This document shows, in pieces, positions 23,229 to 34,262 of a stretch of 64,000 nucleotides of DNA. The notes beneath the pieces were generated by a model. The model saw only the letters and a program-made list of their open reading frames with translations. It did no database searches and was not told where the DNA came from. How positions within the stretch are numbered: the stretch's first letter is position 1; each line of letters begins with the position of its first letter. The DNA lies in contig NC_026657.2 of assembly GCF_000004075.3 (NCBI RefSeq), positions 36,256,732 to 36,320,731 of the forward strand, read 5' to 3'. The translations under genes and the position numbers were made by a program. The stretch is from Cucumis sativus (lineage: Eukaryota > Streptophyta > Magnoliopsida > Cucurbitales > Cucurbitaceae).

Positions 23229-25617
23229 TCATACTATGAGGAAGAGATGTTCATTTCGGACCCACACGGAACAAGGCGGGTCCCAAACAAGGCAAGTAAC
23301 GTGTCTTCTTCTTCACCTCTCAACTCTCTAAAATTTTCTGTAAAAGTTGTAATCCACGTTGGAAAGGGAAGATGAGACCGTTTTCTTAGAAGAAAAGCAT
23401 TAAATGGTTTTTCACTTCTTTACAGAGTCGTATCCTACGATTTTTTCTTTTAAATATTTGTTATAAATCAATTAAATAATAAAAATGGGTATTAAAGTAA
23501 TTTGAACCATACATTGGTGTAGTATGGAGGTCCATTTAAGACATTTGTGAAATTTATTAGAAAATTAAGCTCTTCATATAATTTCATATAGCAATTTAGG
23601 CTATACGAGTTAAAAACTCAAATTAAATAGATCACATAAATCCAATTTAATAAAATAACTTAATGCGATAAATTATTAGTTCACATAGCCGGCACTTTAA
23701 TTATTTAAATACGTGTAAGCATTTAAAAAGACAAAAAAACCTTAGGCAGGCATAGGCACATGAATCCATGGCGATTTTCATGTAGAAGGAACCATGTGAA
23801 TTTGATTGGTATTTAGCTTTGTTTCTTTAGTGTCATTCACTCAATCTCTCATTATTATCAAAAGTCTAACCCTTCAAAACTTAAAACATGATTTCTTTCT
23901 TAGTTTCATGAATTAAATACACTTGATTCAAATTTATATATTTAGTTAACAGTAAGACAACTGTTTTCAAAGAGTGGTCTTCTCTTCTTTCTTTTTTACA
24001 AAATCTACTTTTCCACGCTTTTAAAGTCAATATTATTGTAAATTTAACTTCATAATTTGCTACCAAATACGTATATGAAAAACATTAGAACTATTCGTTA
24101 AGACTCAAATCGCTTTACTTTCCATCTATCTCGACCAAGAAGAAGTCCTTGATGAAGCCCTGCCTACCATTTTCTATTTTGAGGGACCCAAATCTCTCAC
24201 ATTTAGGATTTTTTATTTTTCGAGATCCTGAAAGGATCAATAGGCTTGATACCATATCCACTTTTAGGGTTGACTGCGTAGTTGACGAAAGTTGTAATTT
24301 AACTATTTGATCTCTTTTACTTGTGCTTGCTAACCTTTCGTTTGTGCTAATGAAACTCTGTTTCCATACCACCGATGAACCAAAGGCATTCTCGTAGATT
24401 TGTAAAATCTATGCTTTAGAATATACAAAAGATTGAGTTTTAGTAGCATTCAACATTTGTGTGTATGACCTAGATTTAGATGGTGAGAAAGCTACTTATG
24501 AACTTAGATATGTAGCATAAAAGGTAGATTACTGGGTCGTTCGAGTTTAAAATTTTGAGCTTGTGAACGTGGATTTTATATCAGGGGCACAATGACATAT
24601 ATGACAATCAAATACAAATAGTAATAAATTTAGCACAAATTATAACTATTCTCATATATAACAAAATTTTAACTTCAATCAATACATACTTATCTATCAA
24701 TGACGGAAGTTTATTAGTGATACATATATCACTTATGGAGCTCCACCAATAATACGTATCTATCAATGATTGTTTACATGCTCATTTGCTATTATGTTTG
24801 TCATTAATATTTCATATCAATAAAATACAAATATAATATATAAGAATCATAATATTTTACCTCGTTTGTTTTTTAGGCGATTTCTTGCCTAGCCTATCAA
24901 TTATAAACGTGAAAATGTTATCTATTGGTACGTAACACGAAAATATTCTACCAAACATGTACTAATATTGGTTGCTAGTAGAAATGAAATAGTTCTATTA
25001 GTGTTATAAAAAGTTATAACTAACGGACACACTTATAGTTAATCGATAATATGCATAAAAATTGTTCATTGATAATAGACATAAAAATGATTGATAAATC
25101 ATGGACATCTATTCATGAAAAACATACAATAGAGCGTAAAATGAAATCTATCATTCATAAACGGTTAAAATGGTTTATTAATTATAGAAGTTATTGTCGA
25201 CATCAATTATAAACGGAGAGTTTAAAAAGATGGTCATATTTGCAAATTATTTTATGACAACCAAATTTGCTACCATTACAGTTCTTCCTTTACATTACTG
25301 AGTCAATATTTAGATGCATGAATTTTCTAATCTCAAACAGACGGATATTATTTGTTCTTTCTTGAAAGTTGAATGTCCTTAACCATTTGAAAACCTTTCC
25401 AGCCAGCTTCATTCTTGAAGAAGATGTTCACTTGCAGATTTTTATACTAAAACCACAGCTCCCAAAGCGTTGACCAATTTTATAAATCCTTAAAGCAACA
25501 ATATCAAAATCTAATGACACTCATAACTTCAACTAGAAGCTGAGTAAAAATAGAACAATTCATTTACTTCAAAACTACTTAATTGCTATGAAAATACCCA
25601 CTTTCCCACTCAATCGG
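23229..25617. other. Intergenic spacer between the DTW gene and the root-cap gene
   Basis: AT-rich, with no supported gene. Near 24250 the minus strand reads TGGTATCAAGCC, close to the initiator-tRNA primer-binding site of plant LTR retrotransposons, so 24120-24400 may be a decayed element. Bases 24650-25250 hold repeated wording around 'atctatcaatga' and 'gataatagacat', reminiscent of the foldback MITE at 33.9 kb. Confidence 0.45.
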
Positions 25618-25627
25618 TTTTATAAAA
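25618..25627 (+). promoter_or_regulatory. TATA box of the root-cap gene
   Basis: TTTATAAAAG lies about 70 bp before the ATG at 25695. An upstream in-frame ATG at 25644 would be only about 20 bp from the box, too close for a normal transcription start, which favours 25695 as the start codon. Confidence 0.5.
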
Positions 25628-25694
25628 GATAGAAGAAAAACCTGTGCTTGACCATATCAAGTATTTGGCTTACATTGAAGAAACTCAGATGATC

Positions 25695-26801
25695 ATGGGG
25701 AGATTTAACAGACATGAAATCTCTATCCTTCTTCTGGTGTTCATGTCTGGTTTGTTGCAGATACATGGTGCCGATACGTTAACTTGTTACAAAAGCAACA
25801 GCCCGTGTCGTTTCAAGCAGATGCGTTGCCCAGCAGAATGCCCATCAAAATCACCATCAAACCATACTCACAAAGTTTGTTACGTCAACTGTGAATCGCC
25901 TGTATGCAAAGCAGGGTGCAAAAGTAAGCAGGATAATGATGATTTCAATGATGAGTGAGATGTGAAGTTTCTTTTTGAGTAACTTATTTGTTTGTGTACT
26001 ACAATGACAGGTTCAAAACCAAACTGTAACGGTCCCGGCTCGGCATGCTTGGACCCAAGGTTCATTGGTGCTGATGGTATTGTGTTCTACTTCCATGGAA
26101 AAAGCAATGAACACTTCAGCTTGGTATCTGATCCCGATCTGCAAATCAATGCACGGTTCATTGGAATAAGGCCTGCAGGCAGATCCAGGGACTTCACATG
26201 GATTCAAGCTCTTGGTTTCCTCTTCAATTCTCACTCCTTTTCACTTCAGGCCAAACGAGCAGCAACTTGGGACGAAAAAGTCGATCACTTGAAATTCACG
26301 TACAACGGAAATGAAGTAGTTATACCAGATGGTCATCTCTCACAATGGAAGTCCTCAGAAAGCAATATCATGGTTCAAAGAACATCAAACAGCAACAGTG
26401 TCTTGCTAACTCTCCCTGAGATAGCAGAGATATCAGTTAACGTTGTACCAATTACTAAAGAAGATGATAGAATTCATAACTATAGGATACCAAAGGATGA
26501 TTGTTTCGCTCACTTGGAAGTCCAGTTCAGATTCCACGGCCTCTCATCGAAGGTTGAAGGAGTGCTGGGGAGGACTTATCAACCTGACTTCATAAACCCT
26601 GCAAAGCCAGGAGTTGCAATGCCTGTTGTAGGAGGTGACAAGGAGTACAGAACCTCATCACTCCTCTCGGCCGATTGCAGCGCTTGTTTGTTTTCCCCTG
26701 CCAGAATCTCAAACAAAGTGGACCCAAAGATGAGACAATATAGCTTCATAGACTGCTCTGGAGGAAGCACTAGTGGAAATGGAATAGTTTGCAGAAAATA
26801 A
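25695..26801 (+). CDS. Secreted root-cap / late-embryogenesis-abundant-related protein
   Basis: Two exons, 25695-25923 and 26011-26801, join as AAA A|GT TCA and give 339 residues. It belongs to the plant 'root cap' family (PF06830), annotated as LEA-related, whose biochemical role is unknown. A signal peptide follows the start (hydrophobic ISILLLVFMSGLLQ, then IHGAD). The mature N terminus is Cys-rich (CYKSNSPCRFKQMRCPAECP, CYVNCESPVCKAGCK), and the C-terminal part has the family block DDCFAHLEVQFRFHGLS...VEGVLGRTYQPD plus four late Cys residues. The start was set at 25695 from the TATA spacing; ATGs at 25644 and 25689 are in frame. It converges with THE1, and it is probably the counterpart of Arabidopsis At5g54370, which as I recall also sits next to THE1. 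Confidence 0.88.
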
Positions 26802-27525
26802 AACACAATAACCAGAACTAAACATTGAATAACGAAGCTTTTGCTTCACGCTGTCTAATAGTCTTCTCTCATGGAGGGTTTGACTAGTTGTCTTCTGCTG
26901 TGTGAAAGCGTTTCTACTTCTGGGTGGATCTTGCAGTATCTTAGTATTCAGCTTTGTCAAGGAAGTGGTTTGTATTTTTACCAAATTCCAATTAAAATTG
27001 TCCCGATTTCAGTTCAGCTCAAATAAATCTTGAAGTTTCTCACATAACAACAGAATTTGATATTCCTGGGAGATGTGTCAGTGTCCTTTTAAGATATAAT
27101 ATATCTAAGAGTGTAATAAACAGAATAGAACGTAGAACTACAAATATTAAGTCAAAAACTTGTGCTTTATTCACTATACCTTTTATCCGAAACAAAAACA
27201 TTATACAACTAATACAATCCACTGTCTGAGTAAATGTGTAACGACAACCTGGGGCAGCTTATGTCTAGCAGCCTGAATGTGAAAATAAAGAGTAGACTGT
27301 TTACTGTACCAATTAATCTTGAAATGATCCACGGATGCCGCAGAACCATGTTACAATCTGAATGAATTGAGCGAATGGAATTTAATCTAAGAGAAAGAAA
27401 TCACAGAACAATATTTTTCTTCATATGTCCACTGTAAATATATTAGACTCACTCAATGCGAGGACGCCCAGTGCCTTTGTAGGTCATCCAGGACAATCTT
27501 ACTAGCTGAAGAATGTTTCTTTTTC
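26802..27525. other. 3' regions of the root-cap gene and THE1 (convergent)
   Basis: 724 bp between two convergent stop codons. It should hold both 3' UTRs. No further ORF of interest. Confidence 0.6.
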
Positions 27526-30060
27526 TCATCTCCCACGAGGATTTACGAGCTGTGAAAATACTGCACTTGTTGCAGCATCTTCTGCATCATCGTCGGTGCC
27601 AGAGTTCCCTCCGTCAATCATGCTTACACTATTATCAAATGGCTCAAGTGGGGTCAGTTGGATGGTAGGGATGTGATTTGTGCTGTTGTCTTCAGGTTCC
27701 ATCAGAGCAGATGAAGTTTCCTCGAGTTGAAGAGCATATTCCAGGTTCCACAGGACGTCTCCCATGGATGGCCTGTCAACCCCATACTCGGCCAGACACT
27801 TCTCAGCTGTTTCACCAAACTTCTTAAGTGACGCTGGATTAACTTTACCTACCAGATTTGGGTCCATGATATGATCTAGCATGCCCTTCTTCTGCCAGGT
27901 CATTGCCCATTCTGCTATATTGACTTGTTCTCGGGGCAGAACAGGGTTTAGTGCTGGCCTCGTGCAGAGAACTTCCATTAGCACGACTCCGAATGAATAT
28001 ACATCTGACTTCTCAGTGAGCTGTTGTCGCCTGAAGTATTCAGGATCAAGGTAACCAAAACTACCCTTGACAGCAGTACTTACATGAGTCTGATCCAGAG
28101 ATGGCCCGGTTTTTGAGAGACCAAAGTCTGCAACTTTGGCAACGAAATTCTCATCCAATAGAATGTTTGTGGTTTTAACATCTCGGTGTATTATGCTTTG
28201 AGCTGCACCAGTGTGAAGATAATGAAGCCCCCTTGCAGCACCAATGCAAATATCAAGTCGTTGCTTCCATGACAACGGTGGCAGATCTGTTCCATATAAG
28301 TGACTCCTGAGAGGTCCATTTGCCATATACTCATAGACAAGAATCATTTCTGATCTTTCATCACAGTAGCCAATAAGAGACACTAGATGACGATGTCTTA
28401 GCTTTGATAACATTTCTATTTCAGTTCGAAATTCGGCAAGACCTTGTTCTGATCTTGGGTTACCTCTTTTAACAGCAACTTTCATACCATCTTCAAGTGT
28501 TCCCTTGTAAACCCTACCAAAACCACCAACTCCAAGGAGAAGATTTTCATCAAATTTGTTGGTAGCATCAAGAATTTCCTGAAACGTGAAGAATCTGCCG
28601 AGACTGGAAGAAGCCAAAGAAATAAAGCTTGCAGTTCCACTCTTTTGAGAAGTTGTTGAAACTTTTGTAATGGTTTGAGAGTTCCCATATAAGGGCAAAG
28701 GCAGCCAAGGGTGTGCTGGTTGAGTAGTCTTCGACTTGCGTCCTACGAAACAGCAATAACAGAAGACGATCAAAGCAAGGCCTACTACAGCTCCCAAGAC
28801 AGAACCAACAATGATTGCTATGTTGTTCTTCTTTGAAGGCGCATCTGGGAACAGGCTTGCAACAGATGAGGTTCCATCCAAGCTCCCAGCTTGGTTGCTT
28901 ATCTTCATGATCTCCAACCCATTCATGGTTGCATTGGTGATGTCTGCCATTGTATCTGGGCCAACACTAACAGTCAAAGTAGATGAATCTGCTGAGTTGG
29001 AAATGAAGTCTTTGTAATAAGGCACGCCCAAGTCACCGGTTAACGACGATAGATCAAAGCTTCCCAGAGCATTATCAGAATTGATGTAAAGATTGAAAAC
29101 CAGATTATTGAGAGCCTTGCTCATAATATCACAAAAGTGCACTCTGACAAAGTATTGAAAACTTGGCTCAACAGAGAAAACCCAAGTCAAGTTGAAGTTC
29201 ACGTTTGGTACATTTGGGTCTCCCATGGCATCTGCAGTTGCATAAACCCAATTTGGTGCAGTTTCTGGTGTCACACCGGCATGATATTTTATGCTCCCTG
29301 GGCTGGCAGAGACATTCACTGCAGAACTGTTGACATGGAGGTATTTCATATCATTCTCCCAAGACCTTCCAAGCGTATCATTTTGCGAAGTGAGTAAAGG
29401 ACCCCCCATATTCAACCGGTAAACAGTTTCAAAAGCAAGTTCTGAGATGCCACTGAAAGGAGCAGATGGATTCAAAGCCAATGCTTGGTCAGGTATCAGC
29501 TCATCAGGCACGGAGACAACTTCAATCGCATTAACAAACGAAACAGAACCATTGGAAGGAATGAAAGTAAGGATCAAGGAATCCGAAGTGACATTGATTG
29601 CATACTCCTTGAACAAAAAAGAACCATTGTAGTTCTTGAAAGTGAAGTTGTTCAACAGCACAAACTTCTCAGTAACAACGGTAATTGATGCAGATGCAAG
29701 ATTCCGCTCTGACTTTGGAATAGGATAAAAATACAACCGAACCCAATGTCGACCTTGTTTCCTGATTTCGAATTTGTAAGAAGCAATGCTCGTGAAAACC
29801 CGAGCAGATTGATAGATTGGAGATGGAGCAGTAGTACCTTTTGAATTAACAACAACAGAGCTTTCACCATCATTGGAGAGCAATGAATGTCCAGAATCAG
29901 GAACAAACGTTCTACCTTGGAAGGTGATGTTTTGTGTAGAACCACACGATATCAAATAGTTATCAATGGGAGTGAAAGTGGCGTATGATCCAATACACAT
30001 GAACAAGACCACAGACAGAACCATAGACATGGAAACAAACTTCATTTTCACCAATTCCAA
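27526..30060 (-). CDS. THE1: THESEUS1 receptor-like kinase (CrRLK1L family)
   Basis: A single intronless ORF of 844 residues, typical of this family; Arabidopsis THE1 has 855. THE1 is a plasma-membrane receptor kinase that senses cell-wall integrity and binds RALF peptides. Seen in order: signal peptide (about 1-27); a malectin-like ectodomain with two lobes (about 30-400; NYLISCGSTQNITFQGRTF, GRHWVRLYFYP, FVNAIEVVSVP, AFETVYRLNMGGP, FVRVHFCDI); many N-glycosylation sequons; a transmembrane helix (about 413-435); and a kinase domain (about 500-775) with GVGGFGRVYKG, VAVKR, IIHRDVKTTN, DFGLSKTG and the HVSTAVKGSFGYLDPEY activation segment. All catalytic residues are present, so it should be active. 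The C terminus (EDAATSAVFSQLVNPRGR) is close to that of THE1. Met6 is an alternative start. It has no in-frame disruption. Confidence 0.98.
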   Translation of the reverse strand: MELVKMKFVSMSMVLSVVLFMCIGSYATFTPIDNYLISCGSTQNITFQGRTFVPDSGHSLLSNDGESSVVVNSKGTTAPSPIYQSARVFTSIASYKFEIRKQGRHWVRLYFYPIPKSERNLASASITVVTEKFVLLNNFTFKNYNGSFLFKEYAINVTSDSLILTFIPSNGSVSFVNAIEVVSVPDELIPDQALALNPSAPFSGISELAFETVYRLNMGGPLLTSQNDTLGRSWENDMKYLHVNSSAVNVSASPGSIKYHAGVTPETAPNWVYATADAMGDPNVPNVNFNLTWVFSVEPSFQYFVRVHFCDIMSKALNNLVFNLYINSDNALGSFDLSSLTGDLGVPYYKDFISNSADSSTLTVSVGPDTMADITNATMNGLEIMKISNQAGSLDGTSSVASLFPDAPSKKNNIAIIVGSVLGAVVGLALIVFCYCCFVGRKSKTTQPAHPWLPLPLYGNSQTITKVSTTSQKSGTASFISLASSSLGRFFTFQEILDATNKFDENLLLGVGGFGRVYKGTLEDGMKVAVKRGNPRSEQGLAEFRTEIEMLSKLRHRHLVSLIGYCDERSEMILVYEYMANGPLRSHLYGTDLPPLSWKQRLDICIGAARGLHYLHTGAAQSIIHRDVKTTNILLDENFVAKVADFGLSKTGPSLDQTHVSTAVKGSFGYLDPEYFRRQQLTEKSDVYSFGVVLMEVLCTRPALNPVLPREQVNIAEWAMTWQKKGMLDHIMDPNLVGKVNPASLKKFGETAEKCLAEYGVDRPSMGDVLWNLEYALQLEETSSALMEPEDNSTNHIPTIQLTPLEPFDNSVSMIDGGNSGTDDDAEDAATSAVFSQLVNPRGR

Positions 30061-30445
30061 TGACCCCAGATTCTAAAACCACAATAAACAACAAAATCAA
30101 GGTCTTAGCAATCTTCCTAAACTTCTAAGAACTGACCCCAACAGCCTCTCTTCCGATCTGCAAACACAAATCCAAAAGAAACGCAATACAAAATCCTCAA
30201 AACCCACCTCCTTTTGGATCTATCCCACAATGCCCATTTCACAATTCCAGAGATAAAACACAATTTTAGTACAGAAGATGGAACTCCATTGAAGAACACA
30301 AGAATCTAAACCAGGATTAGACTTGTGAAAACACAGAGAGAAATAAGAAATGGAAAATGTGTACCTGACGAAGAAGAGAAAAAGATGTTGAAAAGGGTAT
30401 TTAGGGAAATGTGAATCAGAGAGAAAAGAACCCGGAGAAGGGGAG

Positions 30446-30475
30446 GAGAAGAAGAAGAAGAAGAAGAAGAAGAAG
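30446..30475. repeat. (GAA)n microsatellite
   Basis: About nine to ten GAA units (CTT on the THE1 strand), roughly 400 bp before the THE1 start codon and probably in its leader or promoter. Confidence 0.85.
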
Positions 30476-30700
30476 AGAAGGCAGTAATCCCGGCATGAAA
30501 GGGCCCTTGAGCAGAGGTTTTTTAGTGCAGCTACCACACTAAACTTTCCAGGCTGTTATTGAGGCTGTCATCAATAGAGAAAAACTAAAGACCCCACAAA
30601 GAAGAAAAGAGGAAGAAATGGAAGTCTTGTTGCTCTAAAAACTTCTTACTCTTTCACCACTTCAATTAAAAAAACCAGCTGTTTGCTTTGCCCCCCACCA

Positions 30701-30726
30701 TACTCATACTCATACTCATACTCATA
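30701..30726. repeat. (TACTCA)n microsatellite
   Basis: Four hexamer units in the THE1 upstream region. Confidence 0.85.
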
Positions 30727-31303
30727 ATTCATATAATTCATATATAACTCATATTGGGAGTGTTCTGACTTTGTTACACAGAATCTTTTACAGCGATTAC
30801 AAATACAAAAACTAAAGAAGCCATGAACAAATGCCGCCTCTATGCTCAAGCAATTGGGTTTTTTCTTTTCTTTTTGGCCATTTCCCTTATTTATCTCTAT
30901 CTCAGCGTTTCCATTCCTTTTTGTTTTCTTTTTACTTTTTTTTTTTTTCTAAAAAAAGAAAAAAAAGGAAAGGGTTAGATATCTCATAAATGATGTTTTT
31001 AATTTAAACTCAAATAAGGAAAAAGTAGATTACTTAACCACTTAGAACTGTTTTCCATTTTTCCGTAAAAGTTGTTTAAACATAATATAATCATACAACA
31101 ATCCTTATATTTCCAATTCTTAAAATATACTATACCTTAACCCACATACTAATCTCTCAATCATTGATTACACTAAAAAAAATAAAAACAAAATTCATAA
31201 ATACTTCGTTTAAATTTTCGTATTCATTCAACATCTTACAGTAAAAGAAAGAAAGTTTTGTCTGAAATTGAGTATGGGTAATTATAGTAAAAGAGATGGC
31301 ACT

Positions 31304-31333
31304 GGTATTGGTATTGGTATTGGTATTGGTATT
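31304..31333. repeat. (GGTATT)5 microsatellite
   Basis: Five perfect hexamer copies beginning just after GGCACT. Confidence 0.9.
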
Positions 31334-31359
31334 ATAGAAAATAATGTGGTTATATTTGA

Positions 31360-31560
31360 AGGATTGAAAGGGTATGGTTGGTGTGCACTGTGCAGGGCAA
31401 ACAATGAACAGGGTCCCGCTTTACGCGGATTTATTATATGGAAAGAGCCGAAGTCATGGGACGTCAATTAACGCCCTTTAATCGCCGCTAACTTCATTCT
31501 TTCCTCCCTCACCCCTGCTTTCCTACTTGTTTGACGCCTCTATGACGGTGCTATTATTAT
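31360..31560. promoter_or_regulatory. GC-richer island upstream of THE1, possible distal regulatory element
   Basis: About 200 bp of near-balanced composition in an otherwise AT-rich spacer, 1.3-1.5 kb before the THE1 start codon. Short ORFs on both strands match nothing known. Composition suggests either constrained regulatory DNA or an old insertion; the sequence alone does not decide. Confidence 0.25.
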
Positions 31561-33863
31561 TATTTTTTTTTCTTTTTGCTTCCTTATATTCTTTTTTTCT
31601 TTCTCTCACTAATAATACAATATACTTGGCTGTGCTGTATTTTAAATTTTAAGATATACCTATTTTTATTCGTATTTTTCATCATCCACATTAAAAAAAC
31701 AAAAAATTAGAATATTTATTTACTAATTCAAATAATATATTTACTAATTCAGAATATATATATATATTTTTTAAATGAATGGTTACATTAATTTTCCTTT
31801 TTAAAAAAAGAATATACTAATGAGGACAGACATATCAATATTTGAGTGTGGGGATAGTGTGAAGATAACTTCAAATAAAAATGAGTAGTGATCTCATTTT
31901 AAACAAGAACAAGAATATGAATAAAACAAATTTCTTTCCAAAGGTAGGGATGGAGAATGCATTCTCTTACTATATTCCAATATCTCCTCTATTCTTTTCT
32001 TTTCTTTCCAATTGACAATAAACACAAGTATAAATATCTTAACAATTTAATTACATTTTAGTTTACACTAACCTACCTATTCCCATTTTTTCAACTTTGG
32101 CAAACATAGTATGTGACACTTCAAAATGCCCAAATATATGTGAACCTTAGAGGACGACTTGTTCATCTATGAACTTGCATTATTGTCAATATCGAAATTT
32201 AAAGTTCCATTTCTTTCCCTTACTTAGTTTTGGCCGGCTTGTTAATTTTATGAAAATAAAAAGAGAGATTAATTAAAAGATAATAATAAGCAATCAACGT
32301 TTAAAAAGGTAATGGATAATTAGGGATGGAGAGGAGCTGTCATTAGACTCAAGACAATTAATCGTGTAAGGAAAAATATATATATTTAATAACATAGTTA
32401 ATTTAATTGATTAATTAATTGGACAACCCATTACATAACATTTAGAATTGACTTCAAAAAAGACAAAAATTAAAATAAAAATGTTAATATTTATTTCTTA
32501 TAATAGCCGTATCTAAGCACATGGCCACGTACTCTCAACATCCCTATCATTTATTTTTAATATTTTCATACTCATTATTCAAATCTCTTAAATATACTTT
32601 TTTTTTAAATCATATAATTATTCCTCTTCTTTTTTTCTTTTTCTTAAAAATTAGATTTTCTTGATTGAGATTGATCTTTCTTAGGGTTGTTTTTTTATTT
32701 TGAAATATGGGGTATTTCTTGTCACTATTATGAAAATTATGGTACGTACTCGGTTTAACCATAATATATATATACAGATAAGTTTCGTTAATCTATCATA
32801 TATTATATTCTATAAAGTAGTACGTGTGAAAAGAAGAAAACAATTTTGGTACAATTTTGTTTATTCAAGATTCATTTTACTTAAATAATTTTAATCTTTA
32901 TTAGGAATATGAAATTGTCAACTCTATCAACAAAATTTTATTGTTTTTTTTTTTAAGTTTATCTTAACCATGGTTTCACTCAAAACTTGACATTTGGATA
33001 ATCAGAGAAAAAAAAGGTATGTTTATGACTTTGTCAATCCATCCTCATCTTAGGAAGAAATTAATTTTTTGGATTATATCATTAATTTTTTTTAAAAATG
33101 GTTTTGTTTTAATTAAACAATATAATTCACTAGAGAGGAGAATATTGGAGTGAGTATAGTTAAAGATTAAGCCGACTTTGCACTTCTATTTTTGGAGGTT
33201 CATGTTCAAGTCATCCTATTTCTATTTGTGTCATACTTTAATTGAAATGAAAAATAGAGTATCTCACTTGCTAAATGACTTAAATGATGCAACACTATGC
33301 TAAATTATATATGTAGTTTGGTTTGGGTTGACACAATAACATATAATTCAATTAAAATCATGCTTACTTTTTTTTTTGTAAACATAATTCATCAACCGCG
33401 ATCTAAAAATGGGATCTATTTGATTACATTATGTTTTATATAATCGTAATGAAATGTAATGTCAAATATGCAACAAACGAACACAATTTGATTGCGATAC
33501 AAATATTGATTATTAGTCTAATTGCGTTTGAAGAATATGCGATAGTCATTATATTGGCTTTTTTCGACGAACACAATTTGAGTTTTATGAAATTTTAGTT
33601 ATTATTATGTGTGGTAGACAAATAGAAGTATTTTTAAGTCAATGAAAGATGTACTACAAAAAATAATCTGAGAACCCAACTCAATCTAAAATTTATGGCT
33701 TAAGTTGGAGACCCTATTTGAATCATTTGGATCATCAACTCAAGGATTGATTTACAAAATCCTTCAAACTCAATCCAATCCAATCGACCCTCCAATAAAA
33801 CTATGATTTAAAAAAAAAAAAAACTTTAAAGGGTAATTATAATTGATAGGCCATTTTAGGAAT
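31561..33863. other. Intergenic spacer, AT-rich
   Basis: No gene supported. Around 33150-33245 there is a SINE-like arrangement (gtatagttaaagattaagcc ... ggttcatgttcaagtc), too decayed to list as a copy. Confidence 0.5.
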
Positions 33864-34043
33864 AATAATTAAGAATACAGCAACATTTAAAAAAATTGTA
33901 AATATAACAAAATTATCGCTCATAGATTTGTATGATTTATCGATGATAGACCAATATTTACAACATGATCTATCACTTATAAAAATTGACAAATTTTGTT
34001 ATATTTACAATTTTTTTAAAATGTTGCTATATACTTAATTATT
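33864..34043. mobile_element. Foldback MITE, about 180 bp
   Basis: Arms 33864-33914 and 33992-34043 are reverse complements over about 50 bp with only a few mismatches (core ATTGTAAATATAACAAAATT against AATTTTGTTATATTTACAAT). A 77-bp centre holds the words gatttatcgatgatagacc and gatctatcac. There is no ORF. Long terminal inverted repeats with a small centre define a non-autonomous DNA transposon. No clear target-site duplication is visible, so the superfamily is left open. Confidence 0.8.
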
Positions 34044-34144
34044 TTTTTAAAATTTTAGATTCTATCACTATAGCATATATAGTCGTATGAGTAGAAAACT
34101 TCTTATATGGTTTTGGGTATTGTTAATTTACATATATCCTAATG

Positions 34145-34262
34145 AGCTGTTTATCGAATCATTGCAATTGATGTTCGATCTCGAAGAGAAGGAAGAGATG
34201 TTCGTAAAGTGGGTTTTTATGATCCGATAAAGAATCAAATCTATTTAAATGTTCTTGCCATG
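34145..34262 (+). pseudogene. rps16: Nuclear-integrated plastid fragment: rps16 exon 2 piece (NUPT)
   Basis: One frame reads as plastid ribosomal protein S16 for about 38 codons, including [16 protein letters not shown] and [12 protein letters not shown]. Matching at DNA level ends abruptly before and after, with none of the rps16 intron or 3' end recognisable. There is no start codon, transit peptide or splice context, so this is a plastid DNA fragment inserted in the nuclear genome and not a transferred functional gene. The frame is uninterrupted, which suggests a fairly young insertion or simply a short target for mutation. Confidence 0.8.

Larger units (their letters stand above)
30061..31300. 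other. THE1 5' UTR and promoter region
   Basis: The sequence beside the start codon is probably transcribed leader, with an acceptor-like site possible within the first 60 bp. The region carries a GAA tract and a TACTCA tract (listed separately). No other gene is supported. Confidence 0.5.

Noticed and set aside
25644..25694. Upstream in-frame ATGs of the root-cap gene
   Set aside because: The TATA box at 25618 is too close to 25644, and a proper signal peptide begins only after 25695.
28482..29945. Alternative-frame ORFs within THE1
   Set aside because: Shadows of the intact 844-codon kinase ORF.
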